Positions 31,227-39,348 are shown, counted from the stretch's first letter. The stretch: 64,000 nucleotides of DNA from Nocardioides sp. BP30 (GCF_029873215.1 NZ_CP123620.1:124001-188000); one strand, 5' to 3'. The notes: generated by a model not told the origin, from the sequence alone. Program-made: numbers and translations.

Positions 31227-33875
31227 TCAGTGCTTCGGCTTGACCTTCAGGGTGAGGGTCGTCGCCGAGCCGGTGAAGTCAGCCGTCGGGGCGTAGACGA
31301 CCGAGATCTTCTTCGTCTTGGCCTTCTTTACCTTCCTGGCCAGCTTCGGCGCCTTAAAGGTGAGCACCGCACGACCGCCGTTCAGCGTCGCGAGGTGGCT
31401 CTTGCCGGCCACCGTGACCTTCACCGAGCCGGTCGGGACGACGCCCGGGGCGGCACTGACGGCGACATTCAGGCGGACCTTCTTGCCGGACGTCACCGCG
31501 TGCTTGGCCAAGCTGGCCGAGGTGGTCGTGGAGTACGCCGTGATGCCCACCGACGCACCGCCCGGCTCGACCACAGCGGTCGCGTCGCCGTCGGCGTCGA
31601 CTGTGACGAGCTTCGTCACCGACACGTGCGCCGTGGCGCCGACAGCGAGCGCCTTGAAGGTCAGGGTGACCAGCTTCGTGTCGCCTTCGGCGGCCGGGGA
31701 GGAGCCGAGCTTGGTGTGGACGACGTGCACGGTGCCGGATCCGGCGGTGATCACATCGCTGCCGGTGGTGCCGCCGGTGGTGCTGGTCGAGACCAGCGCG
31801 GCCGCCTTCGGGTCGAACCCGAGGGACAGGTCGTAGGCGTAGAGGTCCTTGGCCGACTCGTCCACCGTGACCGAGAACGTCTGGCCCGGCTTCACCGTCC
31901 TGGCGCTCGCCCCGAGGGTCACCGCGCCGGTGCCGGGAGCGTCCTCGTCCACCCCGGGACCGGCGTAGGTCTCCCCCGCCAGGGCCGGGTAGAGCGCCGG
32001 CGTGGTGCGGGCCTTGGTGGCCTGTTCGAAGGAGTAGCCGTAGGAGATCAGGTCGCCCTCGTCGTAGTCGCGGCCGAGGAACTCCAGGTTGACGTTGGCG
32101 TTCGCCGGAGCACCCGCGGTGACCTCGCCGGCGTTGTCCTGCCCGGCCGGGACCGTGATGGCCGGCATGCCGGTGTTGGGGCTGAGCCGCAGGTTGGTGC
32201 TGTAGGTGCCGTACGTCGTGGTCGTCGGATAGATGACCGCGTCGATGTCGTCGGTGTCCATCAGGTTGGTCAGGTACGCCGAGCCGTTCTTGATCAACGA
32301 GCCGTGGGAGGCCATCCAGGCGTTGTAGGTGTCGGTCGTGACCGCGTCGCGCTGGGTGTAGACGCTGCCGTACTGCGGGGTGTACTGACCGGAGCTGACG
32401 ATCTCGGCCAGCGTGCGGTCGGCGACCGTCGGGTCGAGGTGGTTGGCCACGTAGGCGGCGATGTTGGCCTTGAACTCGTTGGTGCTGCCGCTGCCCTCGT
32501 TGAGGATCTTGGAGACCGTCACCCCATTGGCGGGATCGGCGGCCAGGGTCGAGGGGTCGATCGCGTCGACGGTGGCACCCGCGTCCTGGAGCTTCTGCAC
32601 CGCATCGAGGAAGATCCGCCGGGCGGCGATCTGCGAGGCGCTGGTCGCCGACGAGGGCGGCACCATCGAGGTGAAGTAGGCGAAGTGCTTGCCGGCCAGC
32701 GACCCGGCCTTCAGGTAGGACGTGTACGACGTCGGCAGGTGCGTGTCTGCCTCGGAGGTCGCCGCGTCGGCAGGGTCGCTGCCGACGACCGCGTCCAGAG
32801 CCACCGCCACGTCGGAGACCGAGCGGGCGATCGGGCCGCCGGTGTCCTGGGTCAGCGCGAGCGGGACGATGCCGTCGCGACTGGTCAGACCGACGGTGGG
32901 ACGCAGGCCGACGAGCTGGTTGTAGCTCGAGGGCACCCGGATGGACCCGCCGGTGTCGGTGCCGAAGCCGATCGCGCCGAGGTTCGCCGAGATCGACGCA
33001 CCGGTGCCGCCGCTGGAGCCGCCGGCCGACTGCGCGGTGTTGTACGGGCTGGCGACGTACTTGCTGGAGCCGACCGGCGAGCCGGCGCTGTACTGGGAGA
33101 CGAAGCCGTAGGCGAACTCGTCCATGCTGGCCTTGCCGAGGATGATCGCGCCGGCGTCACGCAGGCCGGCCACCATGGTGGCGTCGGTGCTGGTCTGGTT
33201 GTCCTCCCAGCAGCTGCAACCGGCCGAGGTGGGCATGTCCTTGGTGTCGTAGTTGTCCTTCAGCAGGATCGGGATGCCGTCGAGCATGCCGCTGCCGTGA
33301 CCGTTCTTCTTCCGGGCGGCGTCGCTGGCAGCGGCGGCCGCGAGCGCGTCCTTCGCATCGGCGGTGATGACAGCGTTCAGCGGCCTGCCCGACGTCGCCG
33401 GGTCGACGGTGGTGCTGTTGTAGGCCGTGATGCGGTCGAGGTAGTCCTGGGTCAGCTGCACCGAGGTGATCACGCCGGCGTTCATCGCCTTCTGCATGTC
33501 GAGGGCGCTGGCCTCGATCAGGTCGAAGGAGCCGTCGTCGTAGATCACCTTCTGCGCCAGTCGGGCGAGGTCGGCGATCGTGATCGTGCCGTCGCCGTCC
33601 AGGTCCGCGGCTGCGACCTTGGACCAGCCGGCACCGGTGGAGGAGGTGCCGAGCGCTGCGCGGGCGATGTCGAGGTCGGCAGCGGTGATCTGATGGTCGC
33701 CGGTGAGGTCCCCCTCGGTGTAGAAGGGGGCGAGGTAGGCGCCGCTGTCGCTGGCGCCGGCCGGGTGGACCTGGTCGGCGGCGGAGGAGGGCGCGGCGAC
33801 GGCCAGCGACAGGCCGGCCGCACCGATCGTCAGCGCGAGGGAAGCGCTGGCGAGACGAGCCTTGGAGGGGGTCAT
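31227..33875 (-). CDS. Secreted amidase with N-terminal dockerin, C-terminal cohesin-like and Ig-like modules
   Basis: An 882-residue exported protein. Signal peptide at 1-33. Residues ~53-114 form a dockerin type I pair of EF-hand loops (GDLTGDHQITAAD, ADLDGDGTITIAD). Residues ~120-620 are an amidase-signature enzyme with the Lys-cis-Ser-Ser triad: K206 in ILLKDNYD, Ser in AGGSSGG (287-288) and nucleophile S311 in TDTGGSIRVPS. Residues ~640-770 read as a cohesin: VKPGQTFSVTV, DLYAYDLSLGFDP, TVHVVHTKLG and KLVTLTFKA. A Lys-rich Ig-like domain ends the protein. The amide substrate is unknown. Both interaction modules on one enzyme could allow self-assembly or docking to other cohesin or dockerin proteins; none is seen elsewhere in the window. 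The start is the ATG at 33875. Confidence 0.82.
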   Translation of the reverse strand: MTPSKARLASASLALTIGAAGLSLAVAAPSSAADQVHPAGASDSGAYLAPFYTEGDLTGDHQITAADLDIARAALGTSSTGAGWSKVAAADLDGDGTITIADLARLAQKVIYDDGSFDLIEASALDMQKAMNAGVITSVQLTQDYLDRITAYNSTTVDPATSGRPLNAVITADAKDALAAAAASDAARKKNGHGSGMLDGIPILLKDNYDTKDMPTSAGCSCWEDNQTSTDATMVAGLRDAGAIILGKASMDEFAYGFVSQYSAGSPVGSSKYVASPYNTAQSAGGSSGGTGASISANLGAIGFGTDTGGSIRVPSSYNQLVGLRPTVGLTSRDGIVPLALTQDTGGPIARSVSDVAVALDAVVGSDPADAATSEADTHLPTSYTSYLKAGSLAGKHFAYFTSMVPPSSATSASQIAARRIFLDAVQKLQDAGATVDAIDPSTLAADPANGVTVSKILNEGSGSTNEFKANIAAYVANHLDPTVADRTLAEIVSSGQYTPQYGSVYTQRDAVTTDTYNAWMASHGSLIKNGSAYLTNLMDTDDIDAVIYPTTTTYGTYSTNLRLSPNTGMPAITVPAGQDNAGEVTAGAPANANVNLEFLGRDYDEGDLISYGYSFEQATKARTTPALYPALAGETYAGPGVDEDAPGTGAVTLGASARTVKPGQTFSVTVDESAKDLYAYDLSLGFDPKAAALVSTSTTGGTTGSDVITAGSGTVHVVHTKLGSSPAAEGDTKLVTLTFKALAVGATAHVSVTKLVTVDADGDATAVVEPGGASVGITAYSTTTSASLAKHAVTSGKKVRLNVAVSAAPGVVPTGSVKVTVAGKSHLATLNGGRAVLTFKAPKLARKVKKAKTKKISVVYAPTADFTGSATTLTLKVKPKH

Positions 33876-33983
33876 GCGATGCTTTCTTGCCGGAAGATCC
33901 GAGACGGACCGTCAAGGTAAGAAGCCAATGTTTCGTCGGCGGTCGCCCCGCAGCCCCTTCACGGTGGCCGGGTGTTACACCGT

Positions 33984-34017
33984 CTGAAACGAATCAAGAA
34001 CAATTGTTTCGCGAAAC
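33984..34017. promoter_or_regulatory. AT-rich region with 12-bp palindrome upstream of the amidase gene
   Basis: GTTTCGCGAAAC (34006-34017) is a perfect palindrome. It overlaps CAATTG (34001-34006), and a related GAAACGA lies at 33987. The segment is AT-rich and lies between the TetR stop and the amidase start, so it is a candidate operator or promoter for the amidase gene. Confidence 0.4.
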
Positions 34018-34037
34018 TGTGAGGATGCCGGCCGCGC

Positions 34038-34595
34038 TCAGCTCAGCGTGCGCAGGGCGGCGTCGGCCTGGTCCAGGAGCTCGCGGAACGGCCGCGCGGC
34101 AGCGTCGGCGAGCCAGCCCGCGAAGGCGACGTGGAACGCCGCCACGGCACTCTGCGCCGCCAGGCTCGCGATCAGGTCCTCGACACCGCGCGCGCGAAGG
34201 TCTCCGGCGACGAGATCGGTCATCGCGGCGAGCTTGAGCAGCTCGCGCTCCCGCAGGGCCGGGTTCGCCGCCACGATGCGCGAACGGCGTACGGCGTGCT
34301 CTCCGCGCTCCTCCAACGCCTCGCCGAAGGCCCGCATCCCGGCCATTGCCGCGTCGAGCGGCGAGACGCCGTCGGCGGCACCGGCGATGGCCTCGGTGAC
34401 CGCCCGCTGCATCTCGTCGGTGCCTGCGAACAGCACCTCGCGCTTGTCGCTGAAGTGGCGGAAGAAGGTGCGCTCGGTGACGCCCGCCCGCTCGGCGATG
34501 TCGCCAGCGGTCGTCTGCTCGAAGCCACGCTCGGCGAAGAGATCGATGGCAGCTTCGATCATCCGCCCGCGCGCGCCCGGCTCCCAACGACCCAT
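34038..34595 (-). CDS. TetR/AcrR family regulator
   Basis: A 185-residue repressor. The N-terminal helix-turn-helix is [20 protein letters not shown] followed by [20 protein letters not shown] (about residues 17-56), and the C-terminal helical domain binds an unknown ligand. The ORF is open far upstream through the divergent gene. ATG 34595 is chosen because TAGAAT lies 7 bases before it (leaderless). It is divergent from an SDR-type oxidoreductase gene, with three TGACATCG half-sites between them. Confidence 0.88.
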   Translation of the reverse strand: MGRWEPGARGRMIEAAIDLFAERGFEQTTAGDIAERAGVTERTFFRHFSDKREVLFAGTDEMQRAVTEAIAGAADGVSPLDAAMAGMRAFGEALEERGEHAVRRSRIVAANPALRERELLKLAAMTDLVAGDLRARGVEDLIASLAAQSAVAAFHVAFAGWLADAAARPFRELLDQADAALRTLS

Positions 34596-34622
34596 GCCCG
34601 GGATTCTAGGCGATGACAGCCT

Positions 34623-34663
34623 CTGACATCGCGTGCTACCGTCGATGTCAGCAACTGACATCG
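34623..34663. promoter_or_regulatory. TetR operator with three TGACATCG half-sites
   Basis: The perfect palindrome CGATGTCAG-CAA-CTGACATCG occupies 34643-34663, and a further half-site CTGACATCG lies at 34623-34631. The array covers the region between the divergent TetR and SDR genes and ends just before the SDR ribosome site AGGAG. Confidence 0.65.
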
Positions 34664-34676
34664 ATAGGAGACCATC

Positions 34677-35582
34677 ATGCGCGTATTCGTCACCGGAGCC
34701 TCGGGTTGGATCGGCTCGGCCGTCACCGACGACCTGCTGACTCACGGCCACCAGGTGATCGGGCTGGCCCGATCGGCCGAGTCGGCGGCCGCCCTGCGGG
34801 GCAGGGGCGCCGAGGTCCACGACGGCAGCCTCGACGACGTCGACTCGCTGCTCGCGGGGGCGAAGGCTGCTGACGCGGTCATCCACCTCGCCTTCAAGCA
34901 CGACTTCACCGACGTCGCGGCGGCCTGGCGCAGCGAGCGCGCGGCGGTGGAGGGCATGCTCGACGCCCTGGCCGGCAGCGACCGACCGTTCCTGCTCGCC
35001 TCGGGCCTCGCTGGCGCGGACCTGGGCCGACTCGTGACCGAGGACGACGCCTCGCCGTTCCACGGCGCTGACTCGATGCGGGGTGGCAGCGAGAACCTCG
35101 CGCTGGAGTACGCCGAGCGCGGCGTGCGCTCGGTCGCGGTGCGCTTCGCGCCCACCGTCCACGGCACCGACGACCACGGCTTCACCGCCCGCCTGGTGCA
35201 GATCGCCCAGGAGCACGGCAGCGCCGGCTACATCGGCGACGGCGCCCACCGCTGGGCGGCCGTGCACCGCTCCGACGCCGCCGGCCTGGTCCGGCTCGCC
35301 CTGGAGGGGGCTCCCGCCGGCTCCCGGGTGCACGCGGTCGCGGAGGAAGGGGTCCCGACGCGCGAGATGGCAGCGGCGATCGGCGCCTACCTCGGCGTAC
35401 CGCCCGTGACCGTCCCGGCGGAGGAGGCCGAGGCGCGCTTCGGCTGGCTGGCCACCTTCTTCGGCCGCGACGTCGCAGCCTCCAGCGCGCGCACCCGCGA
35501 GCTGCTCGGCTGGGTGCCGACCGGGCCGACGCTGCTCGACGACATCGCCGGCGGCGCGTACGCGGCGGCTGCTGGTCGCTGA
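34677..35582 (+). CDS. NAD(P)-dependent epimerase/reductase (atypical extended SDR)
   Basis: A 301-residue Rossmann-fold protein. The cofactor motif is [11 protein letters not shown] (residues 7-17), followed by [10 protein letters not shown]. The catalytic Tyr-x-x-x-Lys pair of classical SDRs is not evident. It resembles atypical SDRs annotated as NAD-dependent epimerase/dehydratase, which often carry out reduction or detoxification. AGGAG lies 6-7 bases before the ATG. It is divergent from, and probably repressed by, the TetR protein. The substrate is unknown. Confidence 0.83.
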   Translation: MRVFVTGASGWIGSAVTDDLLTHGHQVIGLARSAESAAALRGRGAEVHDGSLDDVDSLLAGAKAADAVIHLAFKHDFTDVAAAWRSERAAVEGMLDALAGSDRPFLLASGLAGADLGRLVTEDDASPFHGADSMRGGSENLALEYAERGVRSVAVRFAPTVHGTDDHGFTARLVQIAQEHGSAGYIGDGAHRWAAVHRSDAAGLVRLALEGAPAGSRVHAVAEEGVPTREMAAAIGAYLGVPPVTVPAEEAEARFGWLATFFGRDVAASSARTRELLGWVPTGPTLLDDIAGGAYAAAAGR

Positions 35583-35624
35583 GAGGGCTCTGCGAGGTCC
35601 GGCCGGAACCCGTGTCCGGCGCCC

Positions 35625-35648
35625 GGGTACCGTCTGGTCGTGGTACCC
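35625..35648. promoter_or_regulatory. Inverted repeat GGGTACC over the predicted dedA-leader promoter
   Basis: GGGTACC (35625-35631) and GGTACCC (35642-35648) are a perfect 7-bp inverted repeat. It encloses the -10 box TACCGT (35628-35633) and a GTG at 35640. A protein bound here would cover the transcription start. Confidence 0.4.
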
Positions 35649-35702
35649 ACGCAGCCTCGGTCGGGCGGCCTGCCGACCCCCATCCGACGCCCGGCGCCAT
35701 GA
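35640..35702 (+). CDS. Predicted leaderless 20-codon ORF overlapping dedA
   Basis: GTG 35640 lies 6 bases after TACCGT, the same spacing seen for a dozen leaderless genes in this window. It opens a 20-codon frame, [20 protein letters not shown], whose TGA overlaps the ATG of dedA (ATGA at 35699-35702). The product is rich in Pro and Arg. It could be a leader peptide that couples or gates dedA translation. Evidence is positional only; such ORFs are known in mycobacteria but this one is undescribed. Confidence 0.4.
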   Translation: MVPTQPRSGGLPTPIRRPAP

Positions 35703-36322
35703 CCACCGTGGTGGACCACCTGCTGGCCATGCCGACCTGGCTCGCACTGCTGCTGGTGTTCGCGCTGCCGGCTCTCGAGGCCTCGGCGTTCCTCGGGTTC
35801 GTCTTCCCGGGCGAGACGGCGCTGATCCTCGGCGGGGTGATGGCCTCGCAGGGTGCCGTGCCGCTGCCGGCCGTGCTCGCGGTGGGCGTGGGCGGCGCGA
35901 TCGTCGGCGACTCGATCGGCTATGCCGTCGGGCGCCGGTGGGGACGGCGGATCCTGCGCTCGACGGTGGGGCGATTCGTGCGGCCCGAGCATCTCGACCG
36001 AGCCGAACGGGCGCTCTCGGTGCGGGGCGGCTGGACCGTCTTCGTCGGGCGCTTCACCGCCGCGCTGCGCGTGCTCGTGCCGGGCCTGGCCGGGATGGGC
36101 CGGATGCCGTACCGGACCTTCCTGCTCTACAACGTCTCGGGGGCGCTGATCTGGGGCAGCCTGATGGTGGTAGCGGGCGATGTCGCCGGGCGGAACTGGC
36201 ACCGCGTCGCCCACCTCTTCTCCGGGGCGGGTCTGGTGCTGACGGCGCTGGTCGTCGGGGCCTTCGTCGCCGTCCAGGTCGTACGTCGCCGCCGGCGGGC
36301 ATCACCGCCCGCCGACGGCTGA
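35699..36322 (+). CDS. DedA/SNARE-associated (VTT domain) membrane protein
   Basis: A 207-residue integral membrane protein of the DedA family. Members act in membrane homeostasis and some flip undecaprenyl phosphate or phospholipids. The conserved FPGE-like [20 protein letters not shown] is near the N-terminus. [15 protein letters not shown] and the amphipathic [21 protein letters not shown] contain the family's arginines. The ATG at 35699 overlaps the stop of a predicted leader ORF. An alternative upstream in-frame start at 35612 would add a Pro-rich tail without hydrophobic character. The gene converges on the universal stress protein gene with only 2 bases between stops. Confidence 0.88.
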   Translation: MTTVVDHLLAMPTWLALLLVFALPALEASAFLGFVFPGETALILGGVMASQGAVPLPAVLAVGVGGAIVGDSIGYAVGRRWGRRILRSTVGRFVRPEHLDRAERALSVRGGWTVFVGRFTAALRVLVPGLAGMGRMPYRTFLLYNVSGALIWGSLMVVAGDVAGRNWHRVAHLFSGAGLVLTALVVGAFVAVQVVRRRRRASPPADG

Positions 36323-36324
36323 CC

Positions 36325-36756
36325 TCACTTCCGGGCGTGGGTGTAGGCGATGTAGAGGTCGCACTGCGCCTTGCGAGCGACCTCGCTGGCGATGCTCCCG
36401 AGGATGCGGGAAGCGCCCTGGACGCGCTTGTTGCCGACCACGATCAGCTCGGCGTCGACCTCCTCGGCCACGCCGAGCAGCGCCTCGGCGGGCTTGCCGC
36501 CCGCCGCCTGGGCCGAGACCGACAGCTCCGGGTAGACGTTGCGCAGCCGGCCGATCGTCTGCTCGGCCACCTCGCTGGCCGGCTCGACGGTGGTGAAGAC
36601 CAGGTCACGATCGTCCTGGACCCGCTCGACCTCATAGTTGCCGTAGGCACAGACCACCCGGAGCTCCGACTTGAGGGCCAGGGCCAGCCGGCCTGCCGCC
36701 AGGGCGGCCTGAGCCGCCGGCTCGCTTCCGTCGACTCCGACGACGATGACGCCCAT
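36325..36756 (-). CDS. Universal stress protein (UspA family)
   Basis: A 143-residue single-domain USP. It begins IVVGVDGSE and contains the nucleotide-binding region LIVVGNKRVQGASRILGSIASEVA. This resembles the G-2x-G-9x-G(S/T) ATP motif but has NKRVQG where ATP binders have G-x-x-G-x-G, so ATP binding is uncertain. A ribosome site CAGGAG precedes the ATG. Actinobacteria carry many such proteins, often induced by low oxygen or stationary phase. Confidence 0.87.
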   Translation of the reverse strand: MGVIVVGVDGSEPAAQAALAAGRLALALKSELRVVCAYGNYEVERVQDDRDLVFTTVEPASEVAEQTIGRLRNVYPELSVSAQAAGGKPAEALLGVAEEVDAELIVVGNKRVQGASRILGSIASEVARKAQCDLYIAYTHARK

Positions 36757-36861
36757 GGTGTGCTCCTGTGGGTAAGGGTGCGAGACGACTCCAGCCTAGT
36801 GGCGCACCAGGTCCGGGCACGAGCGTTGCCCACGCCGCGTCCACCTCGAGGCAGGCTGGCC

Positions 36862-37068
36862 TCAGCTCGCCTCGTCGCACTCCTGGAGCGTCGCATGGGT
36901 GGCGGCCTCGCGGTGGTCGCAGATGATCCGCTTGACGGTGAAGACGCAGGAGCCGCAACTCCGGCCGGCCCCGGTCGCCCCGCACACCTGCGCGACGGTG
37001 CGCGCCCCCTGCGTCAGGGCAGCAGCGATCTGCTTGTCGTTGACGACCTCGCAGTGGCAGACGATCAC
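36862..37068 (-). CDS. bfd: Bacterioferritin-associated ferredoxin
   Basis: A 68-residue [2Fe-2S] protein that reduces bacterioferritin to release iron. The cluster ligands are CHC at residues 4-6 and C-x-x-C in GRSCGSC (about 38-41), the Bfd pattern. The GTG start at 37068 follows GAAGGG by 6 bases. It is divergent from the bacterioferritin gene across a DtxR/IdeR-type box, so both are probably iron-controlled together. Confidence 0.9.
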   Translation of the reverse strand: MIVCHCEVVNDKQIAAALTQGARTVAQVCGATGAGRSCGSCVFTVKRIICDHREAATHATLQECDEAS

Positions 37069-37093
37069 GGGGAACCCTTCGGTGGCGGTGATA

Positions 37094-37112
37094 TGAGGTT
37101 AGCCTTACCTCA
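37094..37112. promoter_or_regulatory. DtxR/IdeR iron box between bfd and bfr
   Basis: TGAGGTTAGCCTTACCTCA closely matches the 19-base DtxR/IdeR consensus TTAGGTTAGGCTAACCTAA and is nearly palindromic. It overlaps a possible -10 box for each divergent gene (TAGCCT forward; TATCAC on the minus strand at 37088). Confidence 0.8.
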
Positions 37113-37211
37113 AGGTCCTGTCCACTGCTGATCGTTGGGTGGTGTCTGTTCCTCGTTGCGGGGCGTGTGCCAGCATGGCGGCCAACGTTCCCGATTTCCC
37201 TGGAGGTGGCG

Positions 37212-37697
37212 ATGCAGCCGATCAGCCCACGCGTGGTCGAGCTCCTCAACGAGGCGCTCACCTTCGAGCTCACCGTGACCAACACCTACTTCCTGCACGC
37301 CAGGATGCTCGACAACTGGGGCCTGTCCCGGCTCGGCAAGGTCTTCTACGACCTCTCGATCGACGAGATGAAGGACGCCGACGAGCTGATCAACCGGATC
37401 CTCATGTTCGACGGGCACCCGAACGTGCAGCGCCTCAACGCGATCACCGTCGGCGAGACGGCCGAGGAGATGCTCGAGCTGGCGCTCGCCAGCGAGCGCG
37501 CGGCCGTCGCCCAGTTCAACGCCGCAGCAGCCGAGTGCCACGGCCTCGGCGACCACGGCAGCGCCGCTGTCTTCGAGGAGATGGTCCGCGACGAGGAGCG
37601 GCACGCCGACTGGTTCGAGAGCCAGCTGGACGCCATCGCACGCGTCGGCGCACCGGGCTACCTGGCGCAGCAGATCAACGCCGGCGAGGCTCCCTGA
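37212..37697 (+). CDS. bfr: Bacterioferritin
   Basis: A 161-residue heme-containing ferritin that oxidises and stores iron. The start at ATG 37212 is fixed by GGAGG 7 bases upstream. By alignment with E. coli Bfr from memory, the ferroxidase ligands E18, E51, E94, E127 and H130 and the tyrosine Y25 are present (here shifted by +1). The heme methionine is in DEMKDAD (M53). The H54 equivalent is Asp (D55, codon 37374-37376), and the E47 equivalent is Leu. That is an unusual ferroxidase centre. Iron control by the adjacent DtxR box is likely, and Bfd is encoded divergently. Confidence 0.9.
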   Translation: MQPISPRVVELLNEALTFELTVTNTYFLHARMLDNWGLSRLGKVFYDLSIDEMKDADELINRILMFDGHPNVQRLNAITVGETAEEMLELALASERAAVAQFNAAAAECHGLGDHGSAAVFEEMVRDEERHADWFESQLDAIARVGAPGYLAQQINAGEAP

Positions 37698-37712
37698 CCG
37701 AGCCCGCCGGGC

Positions 37713-38354
37713 TCACTGCCCGGATGGCTCGATCGTCAGGTCGTGGACGCCGCGATCCATCCGGACCCGGAGGTCCGGGTCGGAGAAGTCGCCGCGTTGC
37801 GCGGCGGCCATCAACCGCTCGGCCAGGAGCCGGACCCGCACGTTGTGGTTGCGCGACCACCAGCGGAGCAGCTCGAACGCCTGGTCCTCGGTCAGGCTGT
37901 AGGCCAGCATGAGCACGCCCTTGGCCTGCTCGATCGCACCGCGTCCCGCCGTGACGGCCTCCACCGCTGCCCGCCCCGCTACCTCGCCGGCCTCGTGCAG
38001 GTCGCCGGTGACGTCGATGACCAGCCCCTCGGCGAGATAGCCCTCGTCCCGGGACCGGATGTCATGGGCCACCAGCAGCAGTGAGCGCAGCTCGGCCTCC
38101 GAGGCTGGTACGCGGTAGCGCAGCCTCCAGTGTGCGCCGGCCGGCTTCGCGAGGGACTCGAGGAGGACCGCCCGGTCCTCCTCGTAGACGAGTGCCAGGA
38201 GCTGGTCGGTCGTCAACGATTCCGGGTGGGCGTCGTCCCACCCGTGCAGCAGCGCCGCGGCGTCGTCCCAACGCCAACGGCCCGAGTTCGAGTCGTAGCC
38301 GAAACGACCGACCATCTCGACGTCGGCGGCGTCACGGCTCTCCGCTGCAGTCAT
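37713..38354 (-). CDS. PAS-like / ANTAR-domain regulator
   Basis: A 213-residue putative RNA-binding antiterminator. The N-terminal half (RFGYDSNSGRWRWDDAAALL...HPESL...LVYEEDRAVLLESL) looks like a PAS fold. The C-terminal ~60 residues are an ANTAR domain: GRGAIEQAKGVLMLAYSLTE then QAFELLRWWSRNHNVRVRLLAERL. ANTAR proteins bind paired hexanucleotide hairpins in mRNA leaders to prevent termination. Start at ATG 38354; ATG 38384 is also possible. It is divergent from a GAF-ANTAR gene. Confidence 0.8.
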   Translation of the reverse strand: MTAAESRDAADVEMVGRFGYDSNSGRWRWDDAAALLHGWDDAHPESLTTDQLLALVYEEDRAVLLESLAKPAGAHWRLRYRVPASEAELRSLLLVAHDIRSRDEGYLAEGLVIDVTGDLHEAGEVAGRAAVEAVTAGRGAIEQAKGVLMLAYSLTEDQAFELLRWWSRNHNVRVRLLAERLMAAAQRGDFSDPDLRVRMDRGVHDLTIEPSGQ

Positions 38355-38549
38355 GCGCGGCAATCCCACCCAGTTCTGTGCCATGCCGGCGCGACGCTTC
38401 CGTGCCACGGAAGCGAAGGGTCGACGCCGGCTTCGGGGTGGCCGCACTCCTTGAGCCGGACGGAAGTATGCCATGAGGGGGCAGCGATCCGCGTGCCGAG
38501 GGGAGCCGCTACCCAGCAGCGTCGACAACATGTACCCGGCGCCGGTTCG

Positions 38550-38555
38550 TGCGAT
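38550..38555 (+). promoter_or_regulatory. Possible -10 box before the GAF-ANTAR gene
   Basis: GATAAT preceded by TGC (extended -10) lies about 75 bases upstream of ATG 38629, in an otherwise GC-rich divergent spacer of 274 bases. No clear -35 box is seen. Confidence 0.35.
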
Positions 38556-38628
38556 AATTCTGCCCGGCTCGAGAACCAGGCCGTTCTGTGGCACACCCGC
38601 CGCATGCTCCGACGAGAGGCCGTTGTCG

Positions 38629-39348
38629 ATGACAAGCTCCGTGGCACCCAGCGAGGCGGCCAGCGCATTCACGAGTCTGGCGCGGCTCGTCTACCACGGT
38701 CAGACGTACGGCGAGGTCTACACCGAGATCTGCCGGCTCGCGACCGTCGTCGTACCCGGGTGCGACCACGCCTGCATCACCACGATCAGCGCCGGCGAGC
38801 AGCCTGCCCTCGAGGCGACGACCGACGCGATCGCTGCGCAGGTCGACGGGCTGGAGTGGGAGACCGGCGAGGGCCCGTGCGTCGACGCGATCCTGACCCA
38901 GCGCTTCGAGTGGGACCCCGACATCACCAAGCGGCCGGCCTGGCCGAAGCTGGCGGCCCGCATCCTGGACATCACCCCGGTCCGCGGCATGCTCGGCTAC
39001 CGCCTGGTGGTCAACGACCACAAGGTCGGCGCGCTCAACATGTTCTCCGACACCCCCGGGGCGCTCACCCAGGAGGCCGCCGACATGGGCGCCATCCTGG
39101 TCAGCTTCGCGTCGGTCGCCCTGACCGCGGCCAACCAGCGCGAAGAGGCGGCCAGCCTGCGCCAGGGCCTGCAGAGCAACCGGGAGATCGGCAAGGCGCT
39201 CGGCATGCTGATGGCGACCCACGACCTCAGCGACGACGAGGCCTTCCGGCGACTGCGGCTGGCCTCGAACCGGATGAACACCCGTCTCGTCGAGGTCGCC
39301 CAGCGCGTGGTCGCCGAGCACCGTGCGGGCACGAGCGGTACCGCCTGA
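38629..39348 (+). CDS. GAF-ANTAR transcription antitermination regulator
   Basis: A 239-residue protein. A GAF domain (about 20-165; CDHACITTI, GEGPCVDAILTQ, VNDHKVGALNMFSDTP) probably senses a small ligand. The C-terminal ANTAR domain (about 175-235; NREIGKALGMLMATHDLSDD, LRLASNRMNTRLVEVAQRVV) binds RNA. An ORF extends upstream to 38473. ATG 38629 was chosen because the SEAASAFTSLARLVYHGQTY start is typical and GAGAGG precedes it. It pairs divergently with the PAS-ANTAR gene, and a STAS protein follows on the same strand. Confidence 0.85.
   Translation: MTSSVAPSEAASAFTSLARLVYHGQTYGEVYTEICRLATVVVPGCDHACITTISAGEQPALEATTDAIAAQVDGLEWETGEGPCVDAILTQRFEWDPDITKRPAWPKLAARILDITPVRGMLGYRLVVNDHKVGALNMFSDTPGALTQEAADMGAILVSFASVALTAANQREEAASLRQGLQSNREIGKALGMLMATHDLSDDEAFRRLRLASNRMNTRLVEVAQRVVAEHRAGTSGTA

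Noticed and set aside
31119..33920. 933-codon plus-strand open frame over the amidase gene
   Set aside because: Antisense artefact of the amidase/dockerin/cohesin gene.
34596..35747. Possible long N-terminal extension of the TetR gene
   Set aside because: The frame is open through the divergent SDR gene, but the translation is low-complexity and the operator and leaderless promoter lie in between.
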